Source: Gimesia alba (GTDB lineage: Bacteria; Planctomycetota; Planctomycetia; Planctomycetales; Planctomycetaceae). Taken from it: a stretch of DNA of 64,000 nt. Below are positions 1 through 9,700 of the stretch, one piece after another (within the stretch, counting starts at the first letter, position 1; each line of letters opens with the position of its first letter). The stretch covers positions 6,827,917-6,891,916 of the forward strand of contig NZ_CP036269.1 of the NCBI RefSeq assembly GCF_007744675.1, in the 5' to 3' direction. Below the pieces are notes generated by a model, which made no database searches, was not told the origin of the DNA, and was given only the letters and a program-made list of their open reading frames with translations. The position numbers and the translations under genes are program-made.

Positions 1-178
1 GTACAACTTTCAATGCAATCATTGAAGCTAATCCGAACAACCCGATATTTGCCCACAGATGCCGGATTGTGGTATCCAATTCCGCCCCCCATCCTGCTGC
101 CACGAGACACAAACTGAGCCAGCCAATTAGGTTTGTCAACGAGTTTCTACCTGAGTCAAACAAAGGATTGCAAAACAT
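1..178 (-). CDS. N-terminal fragment of a membrane PilZ-type protein, cut by the window edge
   Basis: Read on the minus strand from an ATG at 178-176, an open frame runs 59 codons off the left edge. About 34 of these 59 residues are identical, without gaps, to the N terminus of the complete PilZ protein at 10203-10949, including LIGW, LCL, AAGWG and GLFGL. Both stretches look like two hydrophobic membrane segments joined by a short loop. A purine-rich AAAGGG lies about 7 bases before the ATG. The C-terminal PilZ half would lie outside the window, so the c-di-GMP role is inferred from the paralogue only. It is divergent from the cyclase gene at 626. Confidence 0.65.
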   Translation of the reverse strand, partial: MFCNPLFDSGRNSLTNLIGWLSLCLVAAGWGAELDTTIRHLWANIGLFGLASMIALKVV

Positions 179-625
179 CTATTTCCCTTTCGTAAACTTG
201 GTATTGCCTTGTGAATATTCTCACTCTCCTACCTCAGGAGTTAGTTATAAGAATCATAGATTTTTGAATTCAGCAAAGTAATTCACGTTCTATTGAGGCA
301 TATGTATTGACGATAAGACCAAGATATTTTCAGTCAAAACATACACCAAATAAAATCATCCCAGAAAATGAAAGATCATCTATCTCCGCAGTAAGCCCGC
401 ATTAATGAGTATAAAACACTTTGAGTATAGTACTCGCAAATTCCCTCAAATCAGTGAATGAAAAATCAATTTTGAGACATTTGGACTTTATGATCGAGAC
501 CATAGGCCACACTTTAAATGAATCTGAAACCGTTCCCAACATACAGATAGTCATGAGCTATATTCACGAATGAGATAGTCAGTTTAAGATCTGGTTACGA
601 ACATATTTCAGATAGGATATTAGCT
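179..625. other. Intergenic region between divergent genes
   Basis: AT-rich spacer between the minus-strand PilZ-like fragment and the plus-strand cyclase; it must hold both promoters. I see no hairpin terminator, RNA gene or convincing small ORF. The 70-codon plus-strand frame at 69-281 mostly mirrors the PilZ-like gene on the other strand. Confidence 0.5.
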
Positions 626-1864
626 ATGTGTGATTCTCGAATCAAAGAATATGAAACGGTCATTGAGAAAATGTCTGAAGGTTATTTCCCTCGAAAATTA
701 TCAGGAGAAATGCCTGTTGATGACTTAGGACGATTGGGTATGGCGCTGTTAGAACTATCAAAAAAACTTGAAAAAAAGTTTGATGAGATGCAAAAACTGA
801 GTGAAGTCACTACTCACATCAATGAGGGATTATTTTTAGATGAAATACTAGACCAATTATATGATTCATTTCGTAATATCATCCCTTATGAGAGAATTGG
901 TCTGGCGATGTTGGAAGAAGGTGAGAGTGTATTGCGAGCTCACTGGGAGCGGTCTGAAGCAAAACAAGTCTATCTCAAAGGAGGATTTAAAGCTCTTATG
1001 GCGGGGAGCAGCCTTCAACAAATACTCGAAACGGGAAATCCTCGAATTATAAACAATCTCAAAAAATATCTCCTTGAACATCCTTGTTCGGCATCGACAA
1101 AATTGATCGTTAAGGAAGGGATACGTTCCAGTTTAACCTGTCCTTTAGTCGTTCAGGGTAAACCGATCGGATTTATCTTCTTTTCCAGTTTCTTGACAAA
1201 CGCCTACAGGGAGACACACATCAGCATATTTAAGCAAATAGCAAATCAACTTGCTTCAATCATCGAAAAGGGCAAAGTGTATGAAGAGCTATATCAATTG
1301 AATCTCAAATTACAACGAGCAAATGCCCGCCTGGAAGATCTGGCTACATACGATGACCTCACTGGTGTATGTAATCGTAGAATATTTAATGAGATGTTAC
1401 ATAAAGAATGGTTTCGCGCTATCCGTCATTCGACAGTAATTTCGTTGATCATGATCGATGTGGACTATTTTAAAAATTACAACGACTCGTATGGACACGT
1501 TGCTGGTGATTTTTGTCTGAATAAAATAGCTGAAACGATCACAAGAATAATAAAGCGACCTGGTGATCTGATCGCTCGCTATGGAGGAGAGGAGTTTGTT
1601 GTACTTTTACCAGAAACAGAAATTCGTGCTGCTCAAAGCATTGCCGAGCAAATACGTCTTGGTATTGAAAACCTGGGTATTGAACATAGGGAGTCATTGA
1701 ACGCCGATGTCGTTACAATCAGTGCTGGATTGACGACGATGAAACCACAAAACGATAACGATCCCCTCCAAATAATTTCGGAAGCAGATGATGCATTATA
1801 CAAGGCAAAGTACGGTGGACGAAACCGGGTTGTTACTCTCTCCGGAGAATTAATCAGCCTTTAG
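626..1864 (+). CDS. GAF-domain diguanylate cyclase (GGDEF)
   Basis: Predicted to make cyclic di-GMP from two GTP. The 412-residue protein has a HAMP-like helical N terminus (about 1-60) without clear membrane segments, a GAF sensor domain (about 65-215), a short coiled linker and a GGDEF domain (about 240-405). The active-site signature is GGEEF near residue 320, a permitted variant, and an RxxD inhibitory site (RPGD) sits five residues before it, so product feedback is expected. ATG at 626 is preceded by AGGA at 614-617. It stands alone, with long spacers on both sides, in a block rich in c-di-GMP genes. The GAF ligand cannot be told from sequence. Confidence 0.9.
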   Translation: MCDSRIKEYETVIEKMSEGYFPRKLSGEMPVDDLGRLGMALLELSKKLEKKFDEMQKLSEVTTHINEGLFLDEILDQLYDSFRNIIPYERIGLAMLEEGESVLRAHWERSEAKQVYLKGGFKALMAGSSLQQILETGNPRIINNLKKYLLEHPCSASTKLIVKEGIRSSLTCPLVVQGKPIGFIFFSSFLTNAYRETHISIFKQIANQLASIIEKGKVYEELYQLNLKLQRANARLEDLATYDDLTGVCNRRIFNEMLHKEWFRAIRHSTVISLIMIDVDYFKNYNDSYGHVAGDFCLNKIAETITRIIKRPGDLIARYGGEEFVVLLPETEIRAAQSIAEQIRLGIENLGIEHRESLNADVVTISAGLTTMKPQNDNDPLQIISEADDALYKAKYGGRNRVVTLSGELISL

Positions 1865-2269
1865 CAAATGAATTGCCACCTTGCCTGCTGTTCAAACTTT
1901 GAAACGATTTTATTTATGGTTTCCCCGATCACTTTGTGATTTTTTCATTCTTAAATAAAAAAAAGAAACTGATTTTGGCGATGTCACAACTTTAAATCAA
2001 TCTCTAGCACACTGGACTCTCAAAGTAGTTTGCCCAAAGATCACCATCTTACAATGATAATTCCTATATACAAATTGTTGCTCTTGTGGTAACGTCTTCG
2101 TAATATGTAAATAAGAACACTCGCGAGATAGGCAGCAACGCTTAAGCTTTGTTCATTTGATCTGGTCTTCTCACGTCTTATTTACTTTTTGCAGGCACAC
2201 CCAAGTTTTCGCACAGTTTATCCGTTTTATTTTCCAGTGGTTCTCTTCTACCTGCAGGAGGAAGAACGT
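1865..2269. other. Intergenic region
   Basis: AT-rich spacer between the cyclase and the response regulator. No hairpin followed by a T-run, no tRNA and no credible small ORF was seen. A frame open from 2189 is judged untranslated because the Shine-Dalgarno sequence lies further down, before 2270. Confidence 0.4.
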
Positions 2270-3634
2270 ATGGCAGATCTGGAAACCGTCCTGATTATTG
2301 ATGATGACTTAAATATTATAAATCTTGTTAGGAAATTTATTCTTAATGAAGGAAAGAGGGCTCTGTTAGCGTCCAGTTCAAATGAAGGTTTGGAATATTT
2401 AAAAACTGATTCTGTTGATGTTATGTTCATCGATTTAAAACTTCCCGATGACGATGGTATCAGTCTGCTCCACAAAGCACTCAATCTTTGCCCAAATATC
2501 GCGTCAGTGATTATGACGGGATTTGGTACACTCGAATCTGCTATCAATGCGATGCGTTTGGGGGCCTGCGATTACATCACTAAACCATTCAACCAACAGC
2601 AAATTATCTATTCTCTGCAGCGTGCCCTCAGTATCTCTCAAGCCAACAAGCAATTGGAACAAAAAAATGCATGTGAAAAAAATGAGCTTCCACTAGAAAA
2701 TTTCGTTGCTGCTAGCATCTCCATGCAGAAAGTTCTTTCGCTAATAAAGAAAATCTCTCTCTTTGAGGTACCAATTATGTTGGAGGGAGAAGTTGGAGTT
2801 GGCAAAAAAACATTAGCAAGGCTCATTCATCAAAAAAGTCAAGATGATAACGAACCATTTTCGCATATCAATTGCTCAACGGCGGTCAGCAGCGAACTGA
2901 ATCATAAATTTGGTAATGTCGTTTTGAAGACGCTGATACAAAAGCGCTCACTTAAAAACATTCAGAAGGGAACAATCTACCTAGAAGATATTGAGCAGTT
3001 GCCAAGTATTGAACAAAAACAGCTGGTAAGAATGATTGAGGATGGATGTATCAGGACCCCCTGGTCGACTCACTCAAACAACTATTCTTTTAGATTAATT
3101 GCATCAACTACAGTTGAACTTAAGGAAGAAGTTTCAAAAGGAAACTTTCACAGAAGTCTTTATGATTACTTGAACTTTATGCCAATCAAAGTTCCTCCTC
3201 TTCGAGAAAGACGTGATGGAATCAAACCATTAGGAATTCACCTTCTGGAACAGCTTAGTTATGCTTGGAATCGGAATCTGGATGAGTACCGGCATCGAAT
3301 TAACAATGATGTCTGGGAATCCCTAATCAACTATGATTGGCCCGGTAATGTTCAGGAACTGGCAACGATGCTATCTCGAATTGTATTACTGGGCGAGAGC
3401 TCTGTTATCACAAACGAACTAAAGCAACTTCAACATCCAATATCTACTCAGAACAACGATCTAATCTCTGTTCCCCTCAATGGCGATCTGAAATCGATTG
3501 AACAGCAAATTATTAAAGAAGTCGTCAAACGCTGTGGTGGAAATAAAGCTGCTGCTGCAAGAACACTCAGAATGCAACGTAAAACACTATATCGAATTCT
3601 GGATGATAGAAATAATTTTCGAGGTTCAGATTAG
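2270..3634 (+). CDS. NtrC-architecture response regulator with degenerate AAA+ domain
   Basis: 454 residues in NtrC order: receiver (1-120), AAA+ (about 145-370) and Fis-type helix-turn-helix (about 405-454). The receiver is complete: DDD near residues 9-11, phospho-acceptor Asp near 55 in FIDLKLP, and Lys near 104 in ITKPF. The AAA+ part is not canonical: Walker A reads GEVGVGKK, Walker B has LED in place of LDE, the GAFTGA loop that contacts sigma-54 is absent, and the stretch normally FREDLYYRLN reads FHRSLYDYLN, so both arginine-finger positions are changed. The HTH (GGNKAAAARTLRMQRKTLYRIL) looks intact when read around its core GNKAAAARTL. It probably binds DNA on phosphorylation without activating sigma-54 (inference). 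ATG 2270 is chosen over an upstream start for the AGGAGGA at 2256-2262. No histidine kinase is adjacent. Confidence 0.85.
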   Translation: MADLETVLIIDDDLNIINLVRKFILNEGKRALLASSSNEGLEYLKTDSVDVMFIDLKLPDDDGISLLHKALNLCPNIASVIMTGFGTLESAINAMRLGACDYITKPFNQQQIIYSLQRALSISQANKQLEQKNACEKNELPLENFVAASISMQKVLSLIKKISLFEVPIMLEGEVGVGKKTLARLIHQKSQDDNEPFSHINCSTAVSSELNHKFGNVVLKTLIQKRSLKNIQKGTIYLEDIEQLPSIEQKQLVRMIEDGCIRTPWSTHSNNYSFRLIASTTVELKEEVSKGNFHRSLYDYLNFMPIKVPPLRERRDGIKPLGIHLLEQLSYAWNRNLDEYRHRINNDVWESLINYDWPGNVQELATMLSRIVLLGESSVITNELKQLQHPISTQNNDLISVPLNGDLKSIEQQIIKEVVKRCGGNKAAAARTLRMQRKTLYRILDDRNNFRGSD

Positions 3635-3888
3635 ACTTTTAAACTGATAGACTTTCTTTCCCAGTTCAAGAGCTTGATAGTTAGACAACCAACTGGATCA
3701 AAGTTGGGGGCGGTCAAAACTTCTAAAGCCATCAAAACAGAGTAAGGCAGTGTGTCGTCCGGGGGCTTTGGGATGGGATTAGATTTCAGAATGTCGGTTC
3801 TGTTGCGTTCTGGGACTGGTCTGCTTTTCAAAAACTGATCCAGTTGTTATGAAGGTTCTTAGCGTCCTTTTGACGAGGAGAACTTTTG
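3635..3888. other. Spacer leading into a decayed IS3 copy
   Basis: No gene seen. The left end of the decayed IS3 element must lie here, but no terminal repeat can be fixed because the right end is missing. Confidence 0.3.
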
Positions 3889-4173
3889 ATGAACAAGCGA
3901 AGAAAACGTCACAACCACGAGTAGATTGTCCGCAAACTGCGTGATGTGGATGCGATGCTGAATGCCAGCAAAGATCTGGCATCCGTGCTGCAGGTCCTCG
4001 AAGTCAGTGAATCAACTTACCAGCGCTGGCGGAAGCAGTACGGCGGCATGAAATCGGTAGAAGCCAAGCGTCTCAAACAGCTGGAAGACGAGAACAAACG
4101 ACTGAAAAAACTGGTCGCCGATCTGTCTCTGGACAACAAGATGCTGAAATATATCTCGGAGGGAAACTGGTAA
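3889..4173 (+). pseudogene. IS3 orfA with in-frame stop
   Basis: Starts at ATG 3889 with GAGGAG at 3875-3880. After eleven codons an in-frame TAG at 3922-3924 interrupts it, most simply a CAG to TAG change since HEQIV would be typical. The frame then runs on to 4173 with the helix-turn-helix (SESTYQRWRKQYGG) and the leucine-zipper-like segment (LKQLEDENKRLKKL) expected of IS3 OrfA. Translation could restart at the ATG at 3946, giving 75 residues without the full HTH. Confidence 0.8.
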
Positions 4174-4855
4174 GCCCTTCCCGAAAACGAGCCGCCGTTC
4201 AAGCGATCCAGAATGAGTTTCATGTTTCTGAGCGGAGAGCATGTGTTGTTCTGGATCAGCCCCGTTCCACTCAGCGTTACCAGTCGAGCCCTCGTAGTGA
4301 TGAGCCCTCCCTGGTCAAACGCATGTATGAGCTGGTTCGATCACGGCCCCGATTCGGCTATCGCCGTATCGCCAGTCTGTTGCAGCGAGAAGGCTGGCAG
4401 GCCAGTTTCACCCGTGTGTATTGATTATGGCGTCGGGAAGGGCTGAAAGTACCTAAAAAGAAGAGAAAACGTCGCAGGCTCGGTGATTCCCGAAATGGCT
4501 GTCACCTGTTGCGGCCAGAGCAGAAAGGTCATGTCTGGTGCTGGGACTTTATATTTGACCGGACCTCATCGGGCAGTTCCCTGAAATGGTTTTCCATTGT
4601 CGATGAGTTCACCTGGGAATGTCTGGCTTTGAAGGTAGATCGAAGTATTCGCAGCGAGGATGTGATTGATACTCTGGCCGAACTGTTTTCTTCCAGAGGA
4701 GTGCCACAGTGCGTCCGGAGTGACAACTGTCCAGAATTTGTCTCCAAAGCGATTCGGCGTTGGCTGAGTCAACTGGGAATCAATTCGTTGTATATCGAGC
4801 CAGGGGCTCCCTGGGAAAACGGTTATTCGGAAAGTTTCAACAGTCGATTTCGCGT
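4173..4855 (+). pseudogene. IS3 orfB (DDE transposase) with stop and 3' truncation
   Basis: The frame runs from the end of orfA with HTH_21-like sequence (RPRFGYRRIASLLQREGW), is interrupted by an in-frame TGA at 4422-4424 (TAT TGA TTA TGG, where the intact relative has an arginine), then continues into the rve/DDE core: WDFIFDRTS (first Asp), RSDNCPEF (second Asp) and NGYSESFN (Glu). After about 4855 homology to the family stops and the RPHSSLGY tail is missing. Non-functional. Confidence 0.8.
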
Positions 4856-5174
4856 TTTCATTTTGTGTCACATCGAACTGCTGATTTGTATTTCATGATT
4901 GACTCGACATGGCTGAGATGCTTCCCACCTACATGTGAACGATTGAGTACTCAAAATAGATGGCTTCTTCTGACTATGATTTCATGCTACTTGCAAATGA
5001 TAAATTATCAAAGATTTATTTTGGATAAAATTGTCCTTAACAATTTCTCAGGGCATTGATACTATGTCGGTATAAATGCCTAGTTGAGTCAATGTTAATA
5101 CATAGCAAAGACTATAGATCGCGATATATTTTCTTTTTATCTCTCAAAAATTATTCTGCTACCAGGAAATAATA
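4856..5174. other. Intergenic region after IS remnant
   Basis: Very AT-rich. I see no gene, RNA or terminator; it presumably carries the promoter of the zinc-ribbon gene at 5175. Confidence 0.4.
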
Positions 5175-5696
5175 ATGACGCCAAATTCATGGAAACAATC
5201 CAAAGAATTTATAAACCTAATTTCCGATAAACTTACCGTTTTACTGGAATCATCTGAGTTTGAAACAACTCGATCTCAATTGATGGAACTTATTCAAAGT
5301 CTAGACAAACGATATGGAATCACCATCAACTGCATTATAGATGTAATTGACTGGGAAGAGGAACGAATTCTGCCACTGTTGAATACCGGTATATCAACAA
5401 CTGAAAGTGGAGAAATATTTCGCACCTGGAACGATGCATCACCGCAGAAATATGTCATCGATGGTGAAATACATGTCGTTCCTCAAGACTTCTGTCCAAG
5501 CTGCTGGAATGACTGGGGGTTCAAATGGAAAAAACGTACCTGCCCGGAATGTGGGATTAAATTGGGAGAAGAATGTAAGATCCTACTCGATTCTGATGTG
5601 TGCCCCCACTGCAAAGATGGAATCATATCAATGAATAAGCCAGTCTGTATTGAGTGCGGATTTAAGATAGACCCCAATTGTGTCGTCTGGGGATAG
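5175..5696 (+). CDS. Hypothetical protein with C-terminal zinc-ribbon cysteines
   Basis: 173 residues, family not recognised. The N-terminal two thirds is acidic and probably helical. The last 65 residues carry CPSC, CPECG, a lone C, CPHC and CIECG, i.e. paired CxxC knuckles typical of one or two zinc ribbons. AGGA at 5164-5167 precedes ATG 5175. It has no membrane segment or signal peptide, so it is probably cytoplasmic. It stands alone between an IS remnant and a decayed integrase fragment, which suggests accessory DNA. Metal binding follows from the cysteine pattern; the role is unknown. Confidence 0.65.
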   Translation: MTPNSWKQSKEFINLISDKLTVLLESSEFETTRSQLMELIQSLDKRYGITINCIIDVIDWEEERILPLLNTGISTTESGEIFRTWNDASPQKYVIDGEIHVVPQDFCPSCWNDWGFKWKKRTCPECGIKLGEECKILLDSDVCPHCKDGIISMNKPVCIECGFKIDPNCVVWG

Positions 5697-5773
5697 CAGC
5701 GCAATTCAAAAAAATGATCAAGGTGACTCCCGAAATCGTAGGTAAGCAACCAGCGGATTCCTAGAGATTCGTT

Positions 5774-6040
5774 TTGCAGATACTCTGGGAAGGTGCATTT
5801 CGCATCAGTGATGTGATGAATTTCTCATGGGATGACGAGCGAAAGATTCATCCCGTCTGGCCGGACTGTCAGGATCCAGAACCTTTGTCCATAATACCGC
5901 TGGTCGAACATGAAATCCATTCTCAAGATTTCCTGGACAATCGGGGAGGAGAACGCTCACGGCGAAGTTTTTGTGCTGGCGGGGAGTTTCGGATCCGCAT
6001 CATGCAGGCCTTCATTGAAGTAAAGCCGGTATATAATTAA
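5774..6040 (+). pseudogene. Probable tyrosine-recombinase (integrase) fragment
   Basis: The start of this 88-codon frame reads LWEGAFRISDVMNFSWDDERKIHPVWP when viewed around its core FRISDVMNFSWDD, which resembles the GLRLSEALxLxWDD box of phage-type integrases, where the arginine is catalytic. What follows is degraded: no H-x-x-R or tyrosine box is found, and after the TAA at 6038-6040 the same frame carries further stops. No Shine-Dalgarno is apparent. I read it as a remnant of an integrase; a short unrelated ORF is possible. Confidence 0.35.
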
Positions 6041-6067
6041 CCCGAAGCCTCCCTAATGCATTAGGAT

Positions 6068-6298
6068 GTGCAGACGGCGATAGACGAAGTACGTTTCTGG
6101 ATGCTCAAACAGACCACTATTTCTGGGGAACTTCAGAGACTTACCTTTATCAGCTTTTATGACAGTCGCAAATATTCTCTTCGCACAGTCTCACAAAATT
6201 ACGTCTGAGGCAACGAATACTATCCGGCACTCAACGAGTTTAGCGAACAAATTCGAGCCCAAACGGCGAGAGGTGTTTCGGATGACTTTCGCCACTGA
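6068..6298 (+). pseudogene. Remnant of an unrecognised gene with one in-frame stop
   Basis: In the same frame as the preceding fragment, 77 codons from GTG 6068 to TGA 6296-6298 are protein-like (for example RLTFISFYDSRKYSLR and NEYYPALNEFSEQI) but interrupted by a single TGA in the middle. It may be the tail of the same ancestral gene or of a second one. Not identified. Confidence 0.25.
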
Positions 6299-6775
6299 TC
6301 AATCGCGGCTTCATCTTACTGAAATGAATTGACAGTTAAAAGTGGACGCCCTCCAATGATTTCGTTTTCGTCGGTCGTCCTCAGGTTATCTCTTGCGCAT
6401 GGACATGGTATGGACTCGTGATTCCACATCTTCCACTGAAAGAGAGCCCTTGGTTTTCGATACCAAATGTCGGTTCAAGGGGATTTTACACTCGTTATTT
6501 GCAGAAGCTGCAACTCCGCCCTTCAACTAATTTCTCATTTCGAAAACAGTCTACATGCGATTGACCTAATGATTTGCATCTGAAGTCCTCGTTCGCGAAT
6601 TGCTTTTTGTCAAGAAGTTGATCGGTCCGACAAATAGATCGTGTCATGACGTCACAAAAGAAACACTCTTGTGAGACCTGTTGTCACAATTATCTGTTTT
6701 TGATTCATTAAATTGACAGTTTCGCTCTATAGCCTACTCTTTCATATTCACTTATCTGACTAAGCAGTTTCAATA
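6299..6775. other. Intergenic region
   Basis: Nothing recognisable apart from the presumed promoter of the following GGDEF-EAL gene; no terminator hairpin or small ORF stands out. Confidence 0.4.
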
Positions 6776-6787
6776 GTGAGAGTACGA

Positions 6788-9700
6788 ATGAAGAAACGCA
6801 ACGATGATAGAACAGCGGACAGGCGACAGCCTCCAACAATCGCAGAAATTGATCTTTTGGATACGATCCGATTGATACAGTCGCAGTTTACCTCGGATGA
6901 GCCACCACTCATGTTTTACGACAAGATGCTTTCGCATCTTATCAAAACGAGTCAAAGCTCATATGGCTTTATCGGAGATATTCTTTACACAGATGCAGGC
7001 GACCCGTATTTCAAGATGCGGGCCGTCACCAACATTGCCTGGAACCAGAAATCTCTTGAGTATTTTGTGGAACACTCGCCGAACGGTCTTGATTTCTTCA
7101 ATCTCAAGAACCTGTTTGGAGCAGTACTCACGACTGGCAAGTATGTACTGACAAACGATACGGCGAATGACGTGCGTAGCGGAGGCCTGCCTCTCGGTCA
7201 CCCGTTGATCGAGTCGTTTCTAGGAATGCCTCTGTTTCACGATGGCAAACTGATTGGCATGGTTGGCATGGCGAATCGTAGGGGTGGATACGACGAATCG
7301 CTGGCGAAGAATCTGGAACCACTGTTTACCACTTTTTCGACGATCATCGCTGCGTACTGGAATGCTCGAAAATATAAGGAGTCAGAGAAGAAGTATCGAG
7401 GGCTACTGGAGTGCGCTCCTGATGCATTGGTGATTTGTAACCAGGATGGAAAGATAATCCTGACGAATACGCAGGCGACAAGTATATTCGGTTACTCACA
7501 AGAAGAATTGATTGGGGAGCCTGTCGAAGTTCTCATTCCTGAAGACATTCGTGCCATCCACAAGAAAAAACATGTTGGGTATTTCTCGAACCCCAAGGTA
7601 TGCCCCATGGGAAAATCGGCGGATCTCTACGGGTTACGGAAAGATGGCAGTCAGTTCCCCATTGAGGTCAGCCTGGGGCCTCTGCGGACAGACTCTGGAG
7701 TGCTCGTCACCGCATCCATTCGCGATGTTACTGAGCGTAAGCGCGCAGAAGAAGAAATAATACTCTTTCGGACAGCCCTGGATTGTTCGGCCGATGCCGT
7801 CTTTCTGATCGACCGGAATAAGATGCGATTCATTGACATGAACGCAACCGCCTGTGCGAGTGTGGGATACTCTCGTGAGGAACTACTCACCATGGGGCCA
7901 GGGGACATCAAAACTAATATCACCTGTGATGAGTTGGCGCTTCGGTTCGACAAAGTGATTTCCTCGCAACAGGAGAAAAAGGGGGTAATTGAAACTGTGC
8001 ACCGCCGCAAAGATGGCTCGGATTTCCCCGTCGAAATCCTTTTCCAGGCCTTGGATTCCTCAACTGATAAACCGATTCTGATTGCGACGGCTCGTGATAT
8101 CACCGATCGCAAGCGCGCAGAGCGACTGAAGGATGGTCAGAATGAAATAATCCATCAGATTTACTCTGGCAATTCGTTACTCAGCGTGCTCACGCTTCTG
8201 TGCCAGATTGTGGAGGAACAAGTTTCTGAGATACGGTGTTCAGTCATGTTGATTGAAGAAGATACTGGACGATTGCAAGTCTGTGCCGCTCCAAACCTTT
8301 CAGAGAAGCTGCAACGTGCGCTCAACAATCTTGAGGTTAAACCCTGCGCGGGAACCAATTTTACCTCAACTGACGTTCGAGAAACCGTGGTTATGAATGA
8401 TCTCACGAGCGACCCACTTTGGGGTGACTTCCATAACCTGGCGTTGGCGGATGGGCTGAGGGCCTACTGGTCTCAACCGATTATTGAGTCAGAGGGCAAG
8501 GTGCTGGGAGCTTTTTGCATGCTCTGCGAGGAGCCACGTGGTCCTCTCACCGACGAAGCGACGTTGCTAGAATCGTCGGCACAAATGGCTGGCGTCGCCA
8601 TTGAACGTAAGCAGTTGGAGCAAAAGCTACGACATGATGCCTTACATGATCCTCTGACAGATCTGCCTAACCGGGCATTGTTCGTCAAGCAACTTGAGTT
8701 GGCAATCCAGCGATATAAGAGAAACAACGATTATTCGATTGCAGTTCTGTTTCTTGACTTGGATCGCTTCAAGACCATCAATGACAGCCTGGGGCATCTG
8801 ACTGGAGACAATCTGCTGGTGCAGACGGCGCAAAGGTTACAGAAAGCGATACGAGAAACAGATATCGTAGCGCGTCTTGGTGGAGACGAGTTTGCCGTGC
8901 TGGCTGAGAATTTCACTGATGTCAATGATGTGATTCTTATTGCCGAGCGTATTCATGAAGCTTTGCAGCAACCGTTCAATTTGGAAGGTGAAGAGGTCTT
9001 TACGAGCACCAGTATCGGAATTGCCGTGAGTACTGCTGAACACCATAGCGCGGACGATATCCTGCGTGACGCTGACACGGCCATGTATCGAGCCAAGTCG
9101 CAAGGGAATTCACGCTTCGAGCTGTTCACCTCCGAGATGACCACCAATTCTAAAATAACCCTGACGTTAGAAAATCAACTGAGACAAGCCCTCAATCGCC
9201 AGGAATTTCGGGTATTCTATCAGCCTATTATATCGCTGACGACGATGACGATTGTCGGTTTCGAAGCACTGCTGCGTTGGGAGCATCCAGAGCGTGGGAT
9301 CATACCACCATCAGAATTCCTCGACGTAGCGGAAAAATGTGGATTGATGATCCCGGTTGGCTGGTGGGTAATGCAGACAGCATGCGGCCAACTGCGTGAA
9401 TGGCAGAATCAATTCCCTACTGCCACTGCACTGACTCTCAACGTGAATTTCTCACCCAGACAAATTATACAGCCTAACGTTATCGAAAAAACTCTTCGAA
9501 TTATTGACGAGACCGGCATCAAGGCAGACAATCTGTACTTGGAAATCACGGAACATGCTGCCATTGAAAATACCGCACTAACCTTAGCTGTTTTAACGAA
9601 GTTGCATGAGCAAGGGGTTCGCCTGGTAATAGATGATTTCGGAACGGGCTATTCGTCTCTGAGTCACCTCCAGCTGTTTCCCTTTAGCTCTCTGAAGGTT

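Larger units (their letters stand above)
3889..4855 (+). mobile_element. Decayed, 3'-truncated IS3-family insertion sequence
   Basis: Contains broken copies of both IS3 genes in the order orfA-orfB, with stop codons in each and an abrupt end about 4855, just after the DDE glutamate. The proteins are related to the intact IS3 element at 18844-20069 (shared motifs such as RWRKxYGG in OrfA, LWRREGLKVPKK and PWENGY in OrfB) but clearly diverged, so it is not a recent copy of that element. It cannot transpose by itself. Confidence 0.85.

Noticed and set aside
69-281. 70-codon plus-strand ORF
   Set aside because: Largely the reverse strand of the PilZ-like fragment at 1-178, which has a homologue in the window; this frame has none.
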